Positions 8,027-16,703 of a stretch of 64,000 nt of DNA are shown in pieces. The stretch's first letter is position 1, and each line of letters begins with the position of its first letter. A program made the position numbers and the translations under genes. Below the pieces are notes generated by a model. It was not told the origin of the DNA. It saw nothing but the letters and a program-made list of their open reading frames with translations, and did no database searches. This stretch comes from Magnetospirillum aberrantis SpK (GTDB lineage: Bacteria; Pseudomonadota; Alphaproteobacteria; Rhodospirillales; Magnetospirillaceae), in the NCBI RefSeq assembly GCF_011022235.1, contig NZ_JAAIYP010000038.1, forward strand, positions 62,001 to 126,000, read 5' to 3'.

Positions 8027-8364
8027 GCAGCCGGACCACCCTGCTCGACATAGGCACAGAGGCGGGTCAAGGCTGCCGCGATGATCCCTTCCGAAGCCCG
8101 CCCGAAGCCCTTGACCACCAAGCTGGCGTTGAGCGTCACCACTCGGTCGGTGCGAATCCAACTGGCGAGGGGCAGGCTCCCCTGAACGAGGTCGGTGGCG
8201 GCCAGCGCGATGCCATGGTCGGTTTGCGGGCGGGAGGTCACCGCCAGGGCGATGAAATCGCCATAGGCATCCGGGCGGGTCAGCACCAGCACCGGCCGTT
8301 TCTTGGCCGCCGATAGATCGGAGAAGGGAAACGGGATCAGAAGAAGGTCGCCGCGCTCAAACAC
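8005..8364 (-). CDS. PemK/MazF-family toxin
   Basis: A 119-residue protein with the MazF/PemK fold sequence: RGDLLLIPFPFSDLSAAKKRPVLVL at the N terminus, FIALAVTSRP in the middle and SWIRTDRVVTLN further on. Family members are ribosome-independent mRNA endoribonucleases inhibited by a partner antitoxin. The ATG at 8364 overlaps the last 8 bases of the upstream small antitoxin-like gene, the usual antitoxin-first order. The last 22 bases are antisense to the pRiA4b-like gene, so the C-terminal Ser run (AQSSSSS) is the complement of that gene's acidic tail. Confidence 0.82.
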   Translation of the reverse strand: MFERGDLLLIPFPFSDLSAAKKRPVLVLTRPDAYGDFIALAVTSRPQTDHGIALAATDLVQGSLPLASWIRTDRVVTLNASLVVKGFGRASEGIIAAALTRLCAYVEQGGPAAQSSSSS

Positions 8365-8551
8365 GATCCCAAGCCTGATCCTCGGGATTATCCCAAACCG
8401 CCTTCAGAGCGGATTCTTGGGCGTTGATCAGGTCGCGGCCCTGATCGCGCTCCTGGCGTTCCGCCAGATAGCCGACGAAATCCAGGACTTCTCGCGCCAA
8501 ATGCTCGGGAAGCTTCTTGCTCTGCTCATAAATAAGGTCGGCGATGGCCAT
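8357..8551 (-). CDS. DUF2281-type antitoxin-like protein
   Basis: A 64-residue protein beginning MAIADLIYEQSKKLPEHLAR and continuing EVLDFVGYLAERQERDQ, the DUF2281 pattern found in antitoxins paired with MazF, PIN or RelE toxins. The start at 8551 has an excellent AAGGAGG four bases upstream; an in-frame codon at 8608 lies across the integrase stop region. The C-terminal tail (ALKAVWDNPEDQAWDRV) is likely to wrap the toxin. It overlaps the MazF gene by 8 bases and sits 40 bp after the integrase gene. Confidence 0.75.
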   Translation of the reverse strand: MAIADLIYEQSKKLPEHLAREVLDFVGYLAERQERDQGRDLINAQESALKAVWDNPEDQAWDRV

Positions 8552-8591
8552 GTGGCCTCCTTCGACAGTCCGGGCCTTGAATCGCACTGTA

Positions 8592-9839
8592 TCACGAGTT
8601 GGCGGCATTGCCCGAGTCTCCGTTGGGGTCCGCCACCAGCTTCGCCACCGCCGCCGCTTTGTGCTCGGGCGCCAGGTGGGCGTACCGCAACGTCATCTGA
8701 TAGTCCGAGTGTCCCAGCAGTTCGCGCACCGTGTTCAGGTCCACGCCTTTCATCACCAGCAGCGAGGCGAAGGTGTGGCGCATGTCGTGCCAGCGGAACT
8801 TGGTGATCTTGGCCGCCTTCAGCACCTCCTCCCACGAACTGCGCACGTTATCGAACGGGCCGCCGTCGCGGCTGGGAAACACCAGGAGGCTGTCGCTGGT
8901 CCGCTGCTTCTGCCAGTTCTCCAGCAGGGCAAGGGCCGCGCTGTTCAACGGGATGTGCCGGGTCTTCTGGCTCTTGGCCTTGAAGCCGTGCACGGTGAGG
9001 ATGGCCCGGTCCAAATGCAGGTCATCCCAGGTCAGGTTGGCGAGTTCGCCGTACCGCATACCGGTATGAAGCGACAGCAGCACCATGGGCTTGAGATGGT
9101 CGGCATAGGCGACCGTCCGCAGGTCCAGCATCAGCGGGTATTCCCGCTCGGCCCGCCAGGCGTTGGCGCGGTCGCGGGCGGCCCGCACCCGTTCTTCGCG
9201 GGCGTCCAGGGCCTCGTAAAGCCGCGTCCGCTCGTCCTCGGTCAGGAAGCGAACGGTGGCACGGTCGTCCACCCGCGTCCGCTTGACCTTCTCGATGGGA
9301 TGGACTTCGATGAAGCCCCATTGCTGGGCCTTGCCGAGCGAGGATTTCAGGTCGTCGAGGTCGCGATTGACCGTGGAGGGCTTGGTCCCGGCCTTCAACC
9401 GGTCGGAGCGCCACCGTTCGACCAGCAGGGGTGTGATCTCGCTCAGCTTCAGCTTGCGGAAATCGGCGAAGCTCTGGTTCAGGCGGCGGAGTGTGCCCTT
9501 GTGGGTGCGGACGTTGGCCTTGGCCCAGCCTGAGTATTCCTCGTCGATGAAACTGCCGAAGGAGTGCTCCTTCGCCTGCCTGGCGGCGCCGTTCGGATCC
9601 TTGCCCTTGAAGGCATCGCCGAGGATGCCCTTGGCCTGCTCGCGCGCATCCTGGGGGGTGATCACGTCGGCCCGCCCAAGGCTGATGCGTTTGCCGCGCG
9701 CGTACTCGACATAATAGGTCATGGCGCCGCTCGGCTGTACCCGCAACAGCAGGCCCTTGAGCCGGGTGTCCCGCACCTCGTAAGGCTTATCGGAGGGTTT
9801 CAGGCTCTTGATCAATGGCGCGCCGAGAACACCCTGCAT
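8592..9839 (-). CDS. Tyrosine-type site-specific integrase
   Basis: A 415-residue integrase. The N-terminal DUF4102-like arm-binding region has DTRLKGLLLRVQPSG and YYVEYARGKRISLGRADVIT. A core-binding SAM-like domain spans about 95-190. The catalytic domain has HTGMRYGEL (Arg), KSQKTRHIPL (Lys), WHDMRHTFAS (His-x-x-Arg), LLGHSDYQM (His) and RYAHL (Tyr nucleophile), so all active-site residues are present. It catalyses insertion and excision of the element at a tRNA site. The ATG at 9839 is followed upstream by repeated GTAAGTG boxes and, 200 bp on, by a tRNA 3' fragment. No excisionase is evident. Confidence 0.93.
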   Translation of the reverse strand: MQGVLGAPLIKSLKPSDKPYEVRDTRLKGLLLRVQPSGAMTYYVEYARGKRISLGRADVITPQDAREQAKGILGDAFKGKDPNGAARQAKEHSFGSFIDEEYSGWAKANVRTHKGTLRRLNQSFADFRKLKLSEITPLLVERWRSDRLKAGTKPSTVNRDLDDLKSSLGKAQQWGFIEVHPIEKVKRTRVDDRATVRFLTEDERTRLYEALDAREERVRAARDRANAWRAEREYPLMLDLRTVAYADHLKPMVLLSLHTGMRYGELANLTWDDLHLDRAILTVHGFKAKSQKTRHIPLNSAALALLENWQKQRTSDSLLVFPSRDGGPFDNVRSSWEEVLKAAKITKFRWHDMRHTFASLLVMKGVDLNTVRELLGHSDYQMTLRYAHLAPEHKAAAVAKLVADPNGDSGNAANS

Positions 9840-9855
9840 GGCGCTTTACCCCTAC

Positions 9856-9903
9856 GTAAGTGCAACGGCCCAGAGTGTGCCGTAAGTGAGCTGTAAGTGC
9901 AAC
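9856..9903. repeat. GTAAGTG direct repeats, probable integrase arm sites
   Basis: GTAAGTGCAAC occurs at 9856-9866 and 9893-9903, with a third GTAAGTG at 9882-9888, all in the same orientation. They lie between the integrase start and the tRNA-derived att site, exactly where arm-type binding sites of phage-like integrases lie. The assignment to integrase binding is inferred from position. Confidence 0.6.
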
Positions 9904-10042
9904 CAGGCCAAATTCAGGCCGAAATGCTGCGGCGCAACACGAACTGGCGCGATCCAATGTCGCACGTTAACATGCTGCAATTTCACGTATTTTCTGGGTC
10001 GGGGTGGTTCGCGTCAATTCGCGCCGAGACACCGGAAAATGG

Positions 10043-10089
10043 CGCTCATAACGGCTTGGTTGGGGGTTCGAGTCCCTCCGGGCCCACCA
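10043..10089 (+). other. Attachment site: 3' half of a CAU-anticodon tRNA gene
   Basis: From 10043 the sequence reads as anticodon loop CTCATAA, variable loop, T arm with GGTTCGAGTCCC, acceptor strand GGGCCCA and CCA, ending at 10089. The bases to the left do not pair: the 5' anticodon stem should be AGCCG but is TGGCG, and no matching acceptor strand (TGGGCCC) or D arm is present. This is the target-derived repeat left by integration into a tRNA-Met or tRNA-Ile2 gene. The intact tRNA should be at the other end of the element, outside this window. The stretch 9904-10250 around it holds no gene I can support. Confidence 0.72.
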
Positions 10090-10250
10090 AATCCTGCAAA
10101 ATCAATGACATAGCCTTGATGAACCCCTGGTGGGACATCAGGGTGGACCATTGGCTTTGCACGCTCCAGCCTATCTGCACGTCTCGCGGCACCGGACCAT
10201 GGGTGGGCCGGGCTCTACTTCAAATTTCCCCAAGCCCGATCCAACCGCTC

Positions 10251-10487
10251 CTACGGCCGCTCGCCAAGTTTCGCGCGGGCGGCGTTCCATTCCTTGAGCA
10301 TGCTTTTGGCACCGCGGGTGTTGTGGTTGCGCACATGTTCGCGATAGCGTTTGTCGTAATAACCGTTGACTCCGATCATGCGCGCGGCGCGGTCCCAGGC
10401 GATGCGCTGGCACTCGAGCTTGACCCGGCACGGTTCGCCACAGTAATCGGCATCCGTCGTGGGAAGACCACAGATCTTGCAATTCAT
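10251..10487 (-). CDS. Small zinc-ribbon-like protein
   Basis: A 78-residue basic protein starting MNCKICGLPTTDADYCGEPC. Cys-x2-Cys and a later Cys-x3-Cys spaced 11 residues away would bind one zinc. The rest is Arg-rich and helical (AWDRAARMIGVNGYYDKRYREH), suggesting nucleic-acid contact. The start at 10487 has GGAG eight bases upstream. I do not recognise the family. It is the first gene on the chromosome side of the att site. Confidence 0.55.
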   Translation of the reverse strand: MNCKICGLPTTDADYCGEPCRVKLECQRIAWDRAARMIGVNGYYDKRYREHVRNHNTRGAKSMLKEWNAARAKLGERP

Positions 10488-10557
10488 TGCACGTCTCCAA
10501 GAGGACGGGCGGCCCAAACGCCTTTGGCGGTCAACTGAGAACACCCTCCCGCCCATA

Positions 10558-11163
10558 TCACCAACGGGTGGGCCGGGTCCAGACGATCAGGGCGACATAG
10601 GCCCAAGCCCCATAGACCCCGCCGGCCAAGGGGGCGGTGATCTCGGGATTGGCGGCGATGGTGGCGGCGCGGAACGTCAGGTAGCCAGCGATGAACAGGC
10701 TGAGGCCGCCCCCCACCCAACGGTGGAAAGGGCCGATATGGGACCGCAACAATTCCCAGGCCAGACCAAACGCCACCATGGCGATGCTCGCCGTATTGCC
10801 GGCGATGCGCAGATGAACCGGGGGCAGGTCGAAGCAGAAGGCGTTGAAGCCCAGGCTGGCAAGCATCAGCGCCCACCAATGGACGCCAAGCCCGTCCTTT
10901 TCCTGAAACCGCCGCAATCCCATCCGCACCGCCAGGAAGCCCCCAAGGATGCACGGCGCACCGGCCGCGCCGGTCAGCGGAAACGGCAAATCCTGGCGGA
11001 AGCCGATCACAAGTACCCCCACGGCAACCAGCATGTGGCCGGCGATCCAATGACCGACGCCGGTGGCCCGGTGGCCACCGACCCAATGCAGGCCGAGCCC
11101 GCCCGACAGCAACAGGACGGACAGCGGCACCATCATGGTGATGATCTGCTGATCGACGGACAT
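10558..11163 (-). CDS. Multi-pass membrane protein of unknown function
   Basis: A 201-residue integral membrane protein with about seven hydrophobic segments, for example IITMMVPLSVLLLSGGLGLH, MLVAVGVLVIGF, WALMLASLGFNAFCF and GPFHRWVGGGLSLFIAGYLT. The layout resembles the membrane-sensor halves of some diguanylate cyclases and kinases, but no output domain follows. The ATG at 11163 is chosen because an upstream in-frame codon at 11208 adds an unlikely charged N-terminal tail. No function assigned. Confidence 0.6.
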   Translation of the reverse strand: MSVDQQIITMMVPLSVLLLSGGLGLHWVGGHRATGVGHWIAGHMLVAVGVLVIGFRQDLPFPLTGAAGAPCILGGFLAVRMGLRRFQEKDGLGVHWWALMLASLGFNAFCFDLPPVHLRIAGNTASIAMVAFGLAWELLRSHIGPFHRWVGGGLSLFIAGYLTFRAATIAANPEITAPLAGGVYGAWAYVALIVWTRPTRW

Positions 11164-11354
11164 GGGACGTTTCGTGCGAAAGGGGCGGGAAGTGGGGCAC
11201 CATGCCACAGCGCCCTTTCAAAGAAAATCGGGTTATCGGTCCATATGGCTTTGGCCGTTGAAACGAAGACGCCCCCGGCTGCATCGTACGGGGTGTTGCC
11301 ACGGCCGGGCTCTGCTATGGTGGCGCCCTTCGCCACCCGACACCAAGGACCGTC

Positions 11355-11801
11355 ATGGCCGACAGCCCTTCCCTTTCCTATAGCGACGAATCGTTGCGGC
11401 GCATCCTGGCCGAAACCCGCACCATCGCCATGGTTGGCGCCAGCACCAACCCGGACCGTCCCAGCCACACCGTCATGGCATACATGCAAGACAAGGGCTA
11501 TCGGGTCATTCCGGTCAATCCCGCCGCCGCCGGCCAAACCCTGTTGGGCGAGGTGGTTCGCGCCTCGCTGGCTGAAATCGACGTCGCCGTGGACATGGTA
11601 GACATTTTCCGCCGTTCGGATCAGGTGGGACCGGTGGTGGACGAGGCCATCGCCATCGGCGCCAAGGTGGTGTGGATGCAACTGGACGTGCGCGACGACC
11701 GGGCGGCGGCGCGGGCCGAGGCCGCCGGCCTTGCCGTGGTCATGGACCGCTGCCCCAAGATCGAATACGCCCGCCTGGGTTGCCACCGTGTTGCACCCTA
11801 G
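11355..11801 (+). CDS. CoA-binding (YccU-like) protein
   Basis: A 148-residue Rossmann-fold protein of the CoA-binding domain family. The nucleotide loop is [18 protein letters not shown] near residue 24, followed by the strand [29 protein letters not shown] and the end [15 protein letters not shown]. The family is single-domain and its physiological role is poorly known. The stop at 11801 overlaps the GTG start of the zincin-like gene at 11788, so the two form an operon. Confidence 0.82.
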   Translation: MADSPSLSYSDESLRRILAETRTIAMVGASTNPDRPSHTVMAYMQDKGYRVIPVNPAAAGQTLLGEVVRASLAEIDVAVDMVDIFRRSDQVGPVVDEAIAIGAKVVWMQLDVRDDRAAARAEAAGLAVVMDRCPKIEYARLGCHRVAP

Positions 11802-12609
11802 GGGGTTGCTGGCGGTGCTGGCGGTGCTGTCCGTCGTGTCCGGGACAGCGTTCGCGGATGGGCCATCGTGCCTTGAGCGGTCATGGGACGAACCGGGCGA
11901 CGCGCGCGTGCTGGACGAGCCGCTGTCGCTGGGCGACCGCGCGGCGTTGCTGTCGTGGGGAGCCGAAGTCGGCAAGCATTCGTGGAACCATTACCAATGC
12001 GCCCGCCTGAGTGAGTTGCCCGGCTCGGCCCTGTGCCTGTTCTCCCATGGCGGCATGATGAACCAAGTGTTCGAACGGATGGTCGGCGACGTCGAGATTC
12101 CCCGCTCACGCCACCGCCAGGGCAACCGTCTTCTCGGCGTCGATCTGCGCGTGGAACAGATCGAACAGGTGGCTTACGACGAGTTGCCGCCCTGTCTGGT
12201 CGCCGAACGGCATTTCCGGGCAACCCCCCTGGTCGAGCTCAAACAGGCGGGGGTCGACAACGTCGTCGCCTCGGCCTGGGGAAACCTAGCGACGATCGAG
12301 CATGAATTGCTGCACGCCCAATATTTCTCGGACCCGCGTTACAAAACGGTGGTCCACAGCTTTTGGCGGGAACGCCTGAGCGAGGAACAGCGCGGGCAGG
12401 TGCGCCGGGAACTTGGCGCCCAATACGACCCCGCCAACGAAGACCTCATGGTCAACGAGTTCCAGGCCTATGTGCTGCAATCGACGCCGCGCGGATGGCT
12501 TTTGGCCGAGCGCGAACGCTGGCGGGCGCTGCTCCTGTCGGACCTGGAACAGGCCGGAACCGCCCCGCTGGCGCTGTCCAGCCGACTGACTGCGTCAGAA
12601 CCGCGCTGA
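11788..12609 (+). CDS. Exported zincin-like protein with an HExxH motif
   Basis: A 273-residue protein starting at GTG 11788, inside the end of the CoA-binding gene. A signal peptide ([17 protein letters not shown]) precedes DGPSC. HELLH at residues 172-176, in the helix context [17 protein letters not shown], is a zinc-metallopeptidase motif, and [12 protein letters not shown] downstream could supply the third ligand (Glu). Other parts ([31 protein letters not shown]) are not familiar. Peptidase activity is inferred from the motif alone. It would act in the periplasm. Confidence 0.65.
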   Translation: MLHPRGLLAVLAVLSVVSGTAFADGPSCLERSWDEPGDARVLDEPLSLGDRAALLSWGAEVGKHSWNHYQCARLSELPGSALCLFSHGGMMNQVFERMVGDVEIPRSRHRQGNRLLGVDLRVEQIEQVAYDELPPCLVAERHFRATPLVELKQAGVDNVVASAWGNLATIEHELLHAQYFSDPRYKTVVHSFWRERLSEEQRGQVRRELGAQYDPANEDLMVNEFQAYVLQSTPRGWLLAERERWRALLLSDLEQAGTAPLALSSRLTASEPR

Positions 12610-12622
12610 TACCCTGTGGCGG

Positions 12623-13207
12623 TCAGTTCCCGCCGCTCTCGCGCGCGATGCGGCTGGGCAACGGCGCCAATTGTTCCTTGTATTTGGAATCGGGCCGCTG
12701 GGCATAGGATTTGGAGGTCGGCGTCATCAGCGCCTCGAAGCTGATGGCGCAGATGCGCATGCCGGGCCGCAAAGCCAACGGCAGACGGCCGCAATTGAAG
12801 AATTCAAGGGTGATGCGGCCATTCCAGCCGGGATCGATGGTGTGGGCGGTGGCATGCACCATCAAACCCAGCCGCGCCAGACTGGAACGCCCGTCAAGCC
12901 GGCCGACGATGTCCGTCGGCAATGTGATCTTCTGAACGGTGATCCCCAGGGCGAAGTCACCGGGATGCAGGTAGAAAGGACTGTCGTCGTCGATTTCGAT
13001 ATGGCTCATCAGCGCTTCAAGATCGGCGCCGCCGCCTTGGGGAGACAAGTCCACGAACGAAGCCTTGCCGGGAGTGAACACCCGGAACTGGCGCCCCAGT
13101 TCAAGATCGACGGACATGGCGCCGATGTGGCTCTCGGTGGGGACGGGATCGATGTTGATCTTTCCCTCCGCCATATAGCGGCGGATGTCGACATCAGAGA
13201 GCTTCAT
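12623..13207 (-). CDS. dcd: dCTP deaminase
   Basis: A 194-residue protein matching Dcd over its length. It starts MKLSDVDIRRYMAEGKINI, carries the active-site segment LDGRSSLARLGLMVHATAHT, and IDPGWNGRITLEFFNCG contains the catalytic Glu. It deaminates dCTP to dUTP in thymidylate synthesis, acting in the cytoplasm as a trimer. The ATG at 13207 is preferred over an in-frame codon at 13231 because KLSD is the usual N terminus. It stands alone, convergent with the zincin-like gene. Confidence 0.93.
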   Translation of the reverse strand: MKLSDVDIRRYMAEGKINIDPVPTESHIGAMSVDLELGRQFRVFTPGKASFVDLSPQGGGADLEALMSHIEIDDDSPFYLHPGDFALGITVQKITLPTDIVGRLDGRSSLARLGLMVHATAHTIDPGWNGRITLEFFNCGRLPLALRPGMRICAISFEALMTPTSKSYAQRPDSKYKEQLAPLPSRIARESGGN

Positions 13208-13308
13208 CGCGTCATTCTCCACGGGCGACACGGAACGCGCGCCCCAGTACCGGATAAACTGCGCAACCTATACTCGGAACCGACTGGACGGACAAGGAAA
13301 GCCGTCAC

Positions 13309-13334
13309 GCGGAACTGCGGCGGAGCCGTTCCGC
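13309..13334. repeat. Inverted repeat in the dcd upstream gap
   Basis: GCGGAAC at 13309-13315 pairs with GTTCCGC at 13328-13334 around a 12-base loop. No T run follows on either strand. It lies in the 301-bp gene-free stretch 13208-13508 between dcd and the LuxR regulator; nothing else is recognisable there. It could be a weak terminator or a regulatory hairpin. Confidence 0.3.
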
Positions 13335-13508
13335 CCCACCCGACCACCTCTCGACTGTTCGCACGCTAAGCAACCAAGCCCTGAAACGGATGCCCAGGAA
13401 TCGGGCAACCCGTCGCCGGATCAGCCGTGCCATGGACTAGCGCCCCTCTCCCACAGCTTTTCGACAGGCTTTTCCACAGATCTTGGGGATTACCCCGGAA
13501 CACCACGC

Positions 13509-14150
13509 TCAGTTCAGAATCTCGACCCTGCGCACATTGCCGTTGCCGGTCAGGACATAACGGGCGGCTTCCGTCCGCGTATGGACGCCCAGCTTGCGGA
13601 AAATCGCCTTGACGTGCGACTTCACCGTCACCTCCTCGACCTGCAAGGCGCGGGCGATATGCTTGTTGGACGCGCCCGTGGCGACCAGCCCCAAAATCTC
13701 GGTCTGCCGGGGTGACAGCATGGGAACGGAAACGGCAAGTCCCGGCAGCGGTCGGCTGCCGCCGTCGATGGTGATGGACGGCACGAACCGTTCCCCCCGC
13801 ATCATCAGTTGAATGGCGCAGACGATGGCCGACGCCGACATGGTTCGCGGCATGTAGCCGTCGTAACCGAGGTTGAGGCACCTCATGGCCTCGTCGGCAT
13901 TGCCGGGTGCCGAATAAAGCGCCACCCGCGGATGGTAGTGCAAGCGTTGACGCAACGCCTGCAAGCCGTGAGCCGCAGCCCCCATCTCGTAGTCAAGCAG
14001 CACCAGCGCCTCACCCCCGATGTCGCCGGCGGCTTCCACCACGTCGTCGATCTTGTCCAAGGCCAACGTGTTGACCTTGAAACTGGCTTGGATACTCGAA
14101 ACGAGATTGTCCTTCGCCAGACGGTTTTCCCCGGCCACCACGATGGTCAT
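13509..14150 (-). CDS. LuxR-family response regulator with a degenerate receiver
   Basis: A 213-residue regulator. The N-terminal receiver-like domain (1-120) keeps LLDYEMG at the phosphoacceptor position. The acidic pair normally in the first strand is missing (TIVVAGENRL), and the conserved Lys is Arg (YMPRTMS). The LuxR/GerE HTH at the C terminus is canonical: MLSPRQTEILGLVATGASNK and TVKSHVKAIFRKLGVHTRTE. It probably works without normal phosphorylation, or with altered control. A good ribosome site (AAGGGGG) precedes the ATG at 14150. It is transcribed alone, separated from the GGDEF-EAL gene by 227 bp on the same strand. Confidence 0.82.
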   Translation of the reverse strand: MTIVVAGENRLAKDNLVSSIQASFKVNTLALDKIDDVVEAAGDIGGEALVLLDYEMGAAAHGLQALRQRLHYHPRVALYSAPGNADEAMRCLNLGYDGYMPRTMSASAIVCAIQLMMRGERFVPSITIDGGSRPLPGLAVSVPMLSPRQTEILGLVATGASNKHIARALQVEEVTVKSHVKAIFRKLGVHTRTEAARYVLTGNGNVRRVEILN

Positions 14151-14333
14151 AGCGCCCCCTTCTGTCGCATGCCCAAACAGTATGACCGAAGCCTAACATT
14201 CGAAGCCCCCCCATCATATTATCCGCATGGACCACATGCTTTGGGCGGAAACTGTCTTGCGCCATGAAATATTGTGTTCCACACCAGACATTCCTACTGC
14301 GGGTGGATTTCTGTGCCTTGCCGCGTCTCGAGA

Positions 14334-14363
14334 CCCACCCTCCCCCAAAAGGGGGAGGGTGGG
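14334..14363. repeat. Perfect 13-bp inverted repeat with AAAA loop
   Basis: CCCACCCTCCCCC (14334-14346), AAAA, GGGGGAGGGTGGG (14351-14363). It lies just past the stop of the GGDEF-EAL gene (14378), on whose transcript it would fold into a very stable hairpin. No T run follows, so it is either a factor-independent terminator of unusual type or a REP-like intergenic palindrome. Confidence 0.6.
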
Positions 14364-14377
14364 GAAAGAAGCACGTT

Positions 14378-16654
14378 TTAACGATCTTTTTGGGGGAAGA
14401 AGCGTTCGGCCTGACCGGCCTCGACCGCGGGACTGAACAGGAACCCTTGAACTTCGTCACAGCCGAAGGCCTGCAAGGTATCCAGATGCGTCCCGGTCTC
14501 GACGCCTTCGGCGATGGCACGCATGCCCATGCGGTTGGCGATGGCGATCACCGCCTGGACGATGGCGGCATCGTCCGAGGAACGTTCCACGTCACGCACG
14601 AACGACTGATCGATCTTGATCTTGTCGATGGGGAAACGCTTGAGGTAGTTCAGGCTGGAATAGCCGGTGCCGAAATCGTCGATGGACAATTGCACCCCCA
14701 GTTCCTTGAGATCGTGCAAGATGGCGATGACCCGGTCGATGTCGTGCATCAGCACGCTTTCCGTCACTTCCAATTCCAGCCAGCGGGAATCAAGGCCGGT
14801 GTCGCGCAAGATCGCGCGCACCATGGACACCAGATCGCTTTGCCGGAACTGAACCGCCGACAGGTTGACCGCCATCACCACCGGCGGCAATCCCTTGTCC
14901 TGCCAGACCTTGTTCTGGCGGCACGCCTCGCGCAGGACCCATTCGCCAATGGGGACGATCAGGCCGGTTTCCTCGGCGATGGGAATGAAGCGGCCGGGGG
15001 GAATCATCGAGCCGTCCGGCTGGCGCCAACGCAACAGCGCCTCGAACCCGATCAGCCGATGGGTCGCCGTTTCGAATTGCGGCTGATAGTGCAGCGTCAG
15101 CTCGTGGCGCGGCAACGCCTTGCGCAGACCGTTCTCGGTTTCCATGCGGTCGGCGACGCGGGCGTTCATCTCGCTGGCGAAGAACTGGAAAGCGTTGCGC
15201 CCCCCCGCCTTGGCCTGATGCAGCGCGGTGTCGGCGTTGCGCAGCAAGGTCCCCAGGTCGTCGCCATCCGCCGGATAAAGGGCGATGCCGATAGAGGCCG
15301 ACGTCACCAATTCGTGACCGTCGATCAGGAACGGCCTCGACACGGTGTCCAACAGATGCCCGGCCCGTTGGGCCACCACCTCGGACCCGTGCACCCCCTT
15401 GAGCAACACCAGGAACTCGTCGCCGCCGCGGCGGGTGACGGTGTCGCTGTCGCGCAACGCGGCACGCAGCCGGTCGGCCAGCAAACGCAACAGGCGGTCG
15501 CCGACGTCATGCCCCAGCGTGTCGTTGATGTTCTTGAAATGGTCAAGATCGATGGCCAGCAACGCCATGGGATTGTGCCCCTCGGGGCGTTCCGGCACCT
15601 GTCGTTCCAGCAATTGCGGATTGGGCAGGTCGGTCAGGCTGTCGTGGGTGACCAGATAGCTGATGCGGTCTTGTGAGAACTTGCGCGCCAGCCAGGCCAG
15701 CGCCGCCAGCTCCACCGTCATGGCCAACAGGCTGACCGCGTAGAACACCGCCTTGCGCCACCATGCCGCCAGGAAATCCTCGGGCGCCAGACCGATCAGC
15801 ACCACGAAAGGCAGATTCTTGAGCTTGCGGTAGGTGTAGTCGCGCTGAACCCCGTCCACCCGCGACACCACGCTGTAGATGCCGGTCTCGTGACCGGCCG
15901 CAAGCCCCTCGATGATGTGGCTGAGCGGATAGGTCTTGCCCAATTGTTCGGGCGACACCGGATGACGGGCCACCAGCCGCATCTCGGTGTCGTAAAGCGC
16001 CACCGAGGCATGAAGGCCAAGGTTCAGGCTTTCGAACAGCGACTGGATGTGGTCGGCGCGGATCGCCGCCTGGACCACACCGACAAAGCGCCCGTCGGAA
16101 CTGGGCAGGCGCCGGCTCAGGGTCATCACCCACTTGCCGAGAAACCGCGACAAAAGCGGCTCGGAGATCACCAGCCCGGCACCAGGGTCGTTCTTCTGAC
16201 GCTGGAAATACGTCCGGTCGCCAACATGCACGTTGGGCAAGGCCGAATTGTCGGCGGCGCTCCAGCGGACCGCGCCTTCCGCGTCGATCACCCTGAGGCT
16301 CAGCGCCTGCGCCTCGGGAATGCTTTCCATGCGACGCAGCAGGTCGCGGTTGGCCGCGGCCCGGTCGGGACCGTCGGCCGACACCATGGCCGAGGCATAG
16401 TCGGCGGCGGTGTCACGCAACACGACGTCGATCTTTTCCACCGATGCCGACAGATGACGCTCCAGCAGCCGGCTGACGTTGCCGGCGTCGCGATTCATGG
16501 CTTCGTATTCGGTGTCGCGCGATACCTTGAGGTCATACCCCAGAAGCAGGGCAAAACCGCCCCACAGGCATGACAGGACAATGGCGACCAACAATCGCTG
16601 GGAAAAGGCCGGCGCGGTGGCGGCCGATGTATTTGGGGTGGTGTTGGACGTCAC
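14378..16654 (-). CDS. CACHE-GGDEF-EAL c-di-GMP signalling protein
   Basis: A 758-residue membrane protein. TM1 is near 18-42, then a periplasmic dCACHE sensor (about 45-290, with [20 protein letters not shown]) and TM2 near 295-325. The GGDEF domain (about 335-500) has the intact motif [10 protein letters not shown], and the EAL domain (about 510-750) has [34 protein letters not shown] and EGVET. Both catalytic motifs are intact, so it may make or degrade cyclic di-GMP in response to an external ligand. Translation probably begins at GTG 16654. It is divergent from the PhnD-like/kinase operon. Confidence 0.9.
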   Translation of the reverse strand: MTSNTTPNTSAATAPAFSQRLLVAIVLSCLWGGFALLLGYDLKVSRDTEYEAMNRDAGNVSRLLERHLSASVEKIDVVLRDTAADYASAMVSADGPDRAAANRDLLRRMESIPEAQALSLRVIDAEGAVRWSAADNSALPNVHVGDRTYFQRQKNDPGAGLVISEPLLSRFLGKWVMTLSRRLPSSDGRFVGVVQAAIRADHIQSLFESLNLGLHASVALYDTEMRLVARHPVSPEQLGKTYPLSHIIEGLAAGHETGIYSVVSRVDGVQRDYTYRKLKNLPFVVLIGLAPEDFLAAWWRKAVFYAVSLLAMTVELAALAWLARKFSQDRISYLVTHDSLTDLPNPQLLERQVPERPEGHNPMALLAIDLDHFKNINDTLGHDVGDRLLRLLADRLRAALRDSDTVTRRGGDEFLVLLKGVHGSEVVAQRAGHLLDTVSRPFLIDGHELVTSASIGIALYPADGDDLGTLLRNADTALHQAKAGGRNAFQFFASEMNARVADRMETENGLRKALPRHELTLHYQPQFETATHRLIGFEALLRWRQPDGSMIPPGRFIPIAEETGLIVPIGEWVLREACRQNKVWQDKGLPPVVMAVNLSAVQFRQSDLVSMVRAILRDTGLDSRWLELEVTESVLMHDIDRVIAILHDLKELGVQLSIDDFGTGYSSLNYLKRFPIDKIKIDQSFVRDVERSSDDAAIVQAVIAIANRMGMRAIAEGVETGTHLDTLQAFGCDEVQGFLFSPAVEAGQAERFFPQKDR

Positions 16655-16691
16655 GGCCTACACAAGACATCACTAAAAGTGGGGACAACTT

Positions 16692-16703
16692 ATACCATGG
16701 TAT
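16692..16703. promoter_or_regulatory. 12-bp palindrome ATACCATGGTAT upstream of the PhnD-like gene
   Basis: A perfect palindrome in the 197-bp divergent region between the GGDEF-EAL gene and the PhnD-like gene. A near copy, TATCCCATGGTATA, sits at 46821-46834 upstream of the Irr-like gene, with 12 of 14 positions the same as TATACCATGGTATG here. It overlaps a possible -10 (TATGAT, 16701-16706). It may be an operator; the protein is unknown. Confidence 0.35.

Noticed and set aside
10016-10089. Complete tRNA gene
   Set aside because: Only the 3' half fits; the D arm and 5' acceptor strand are missing and the anticodon stem has mismatches, so it is an att remnant.
10171-10500. 109-codon minus-strand frame overlapping the zinc-ribbon gene
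   Set aside because: Offset-frame shadow of the Cys-x2-Cys gene, with no ribosome site or motif of its own.
13470-13490. DnaA box or replication origin near TTTTCCACA
   Set aside because: Single imperfect match with no cluster, no AT-rich unwinding region and no dnaA/dnaN neighbours.
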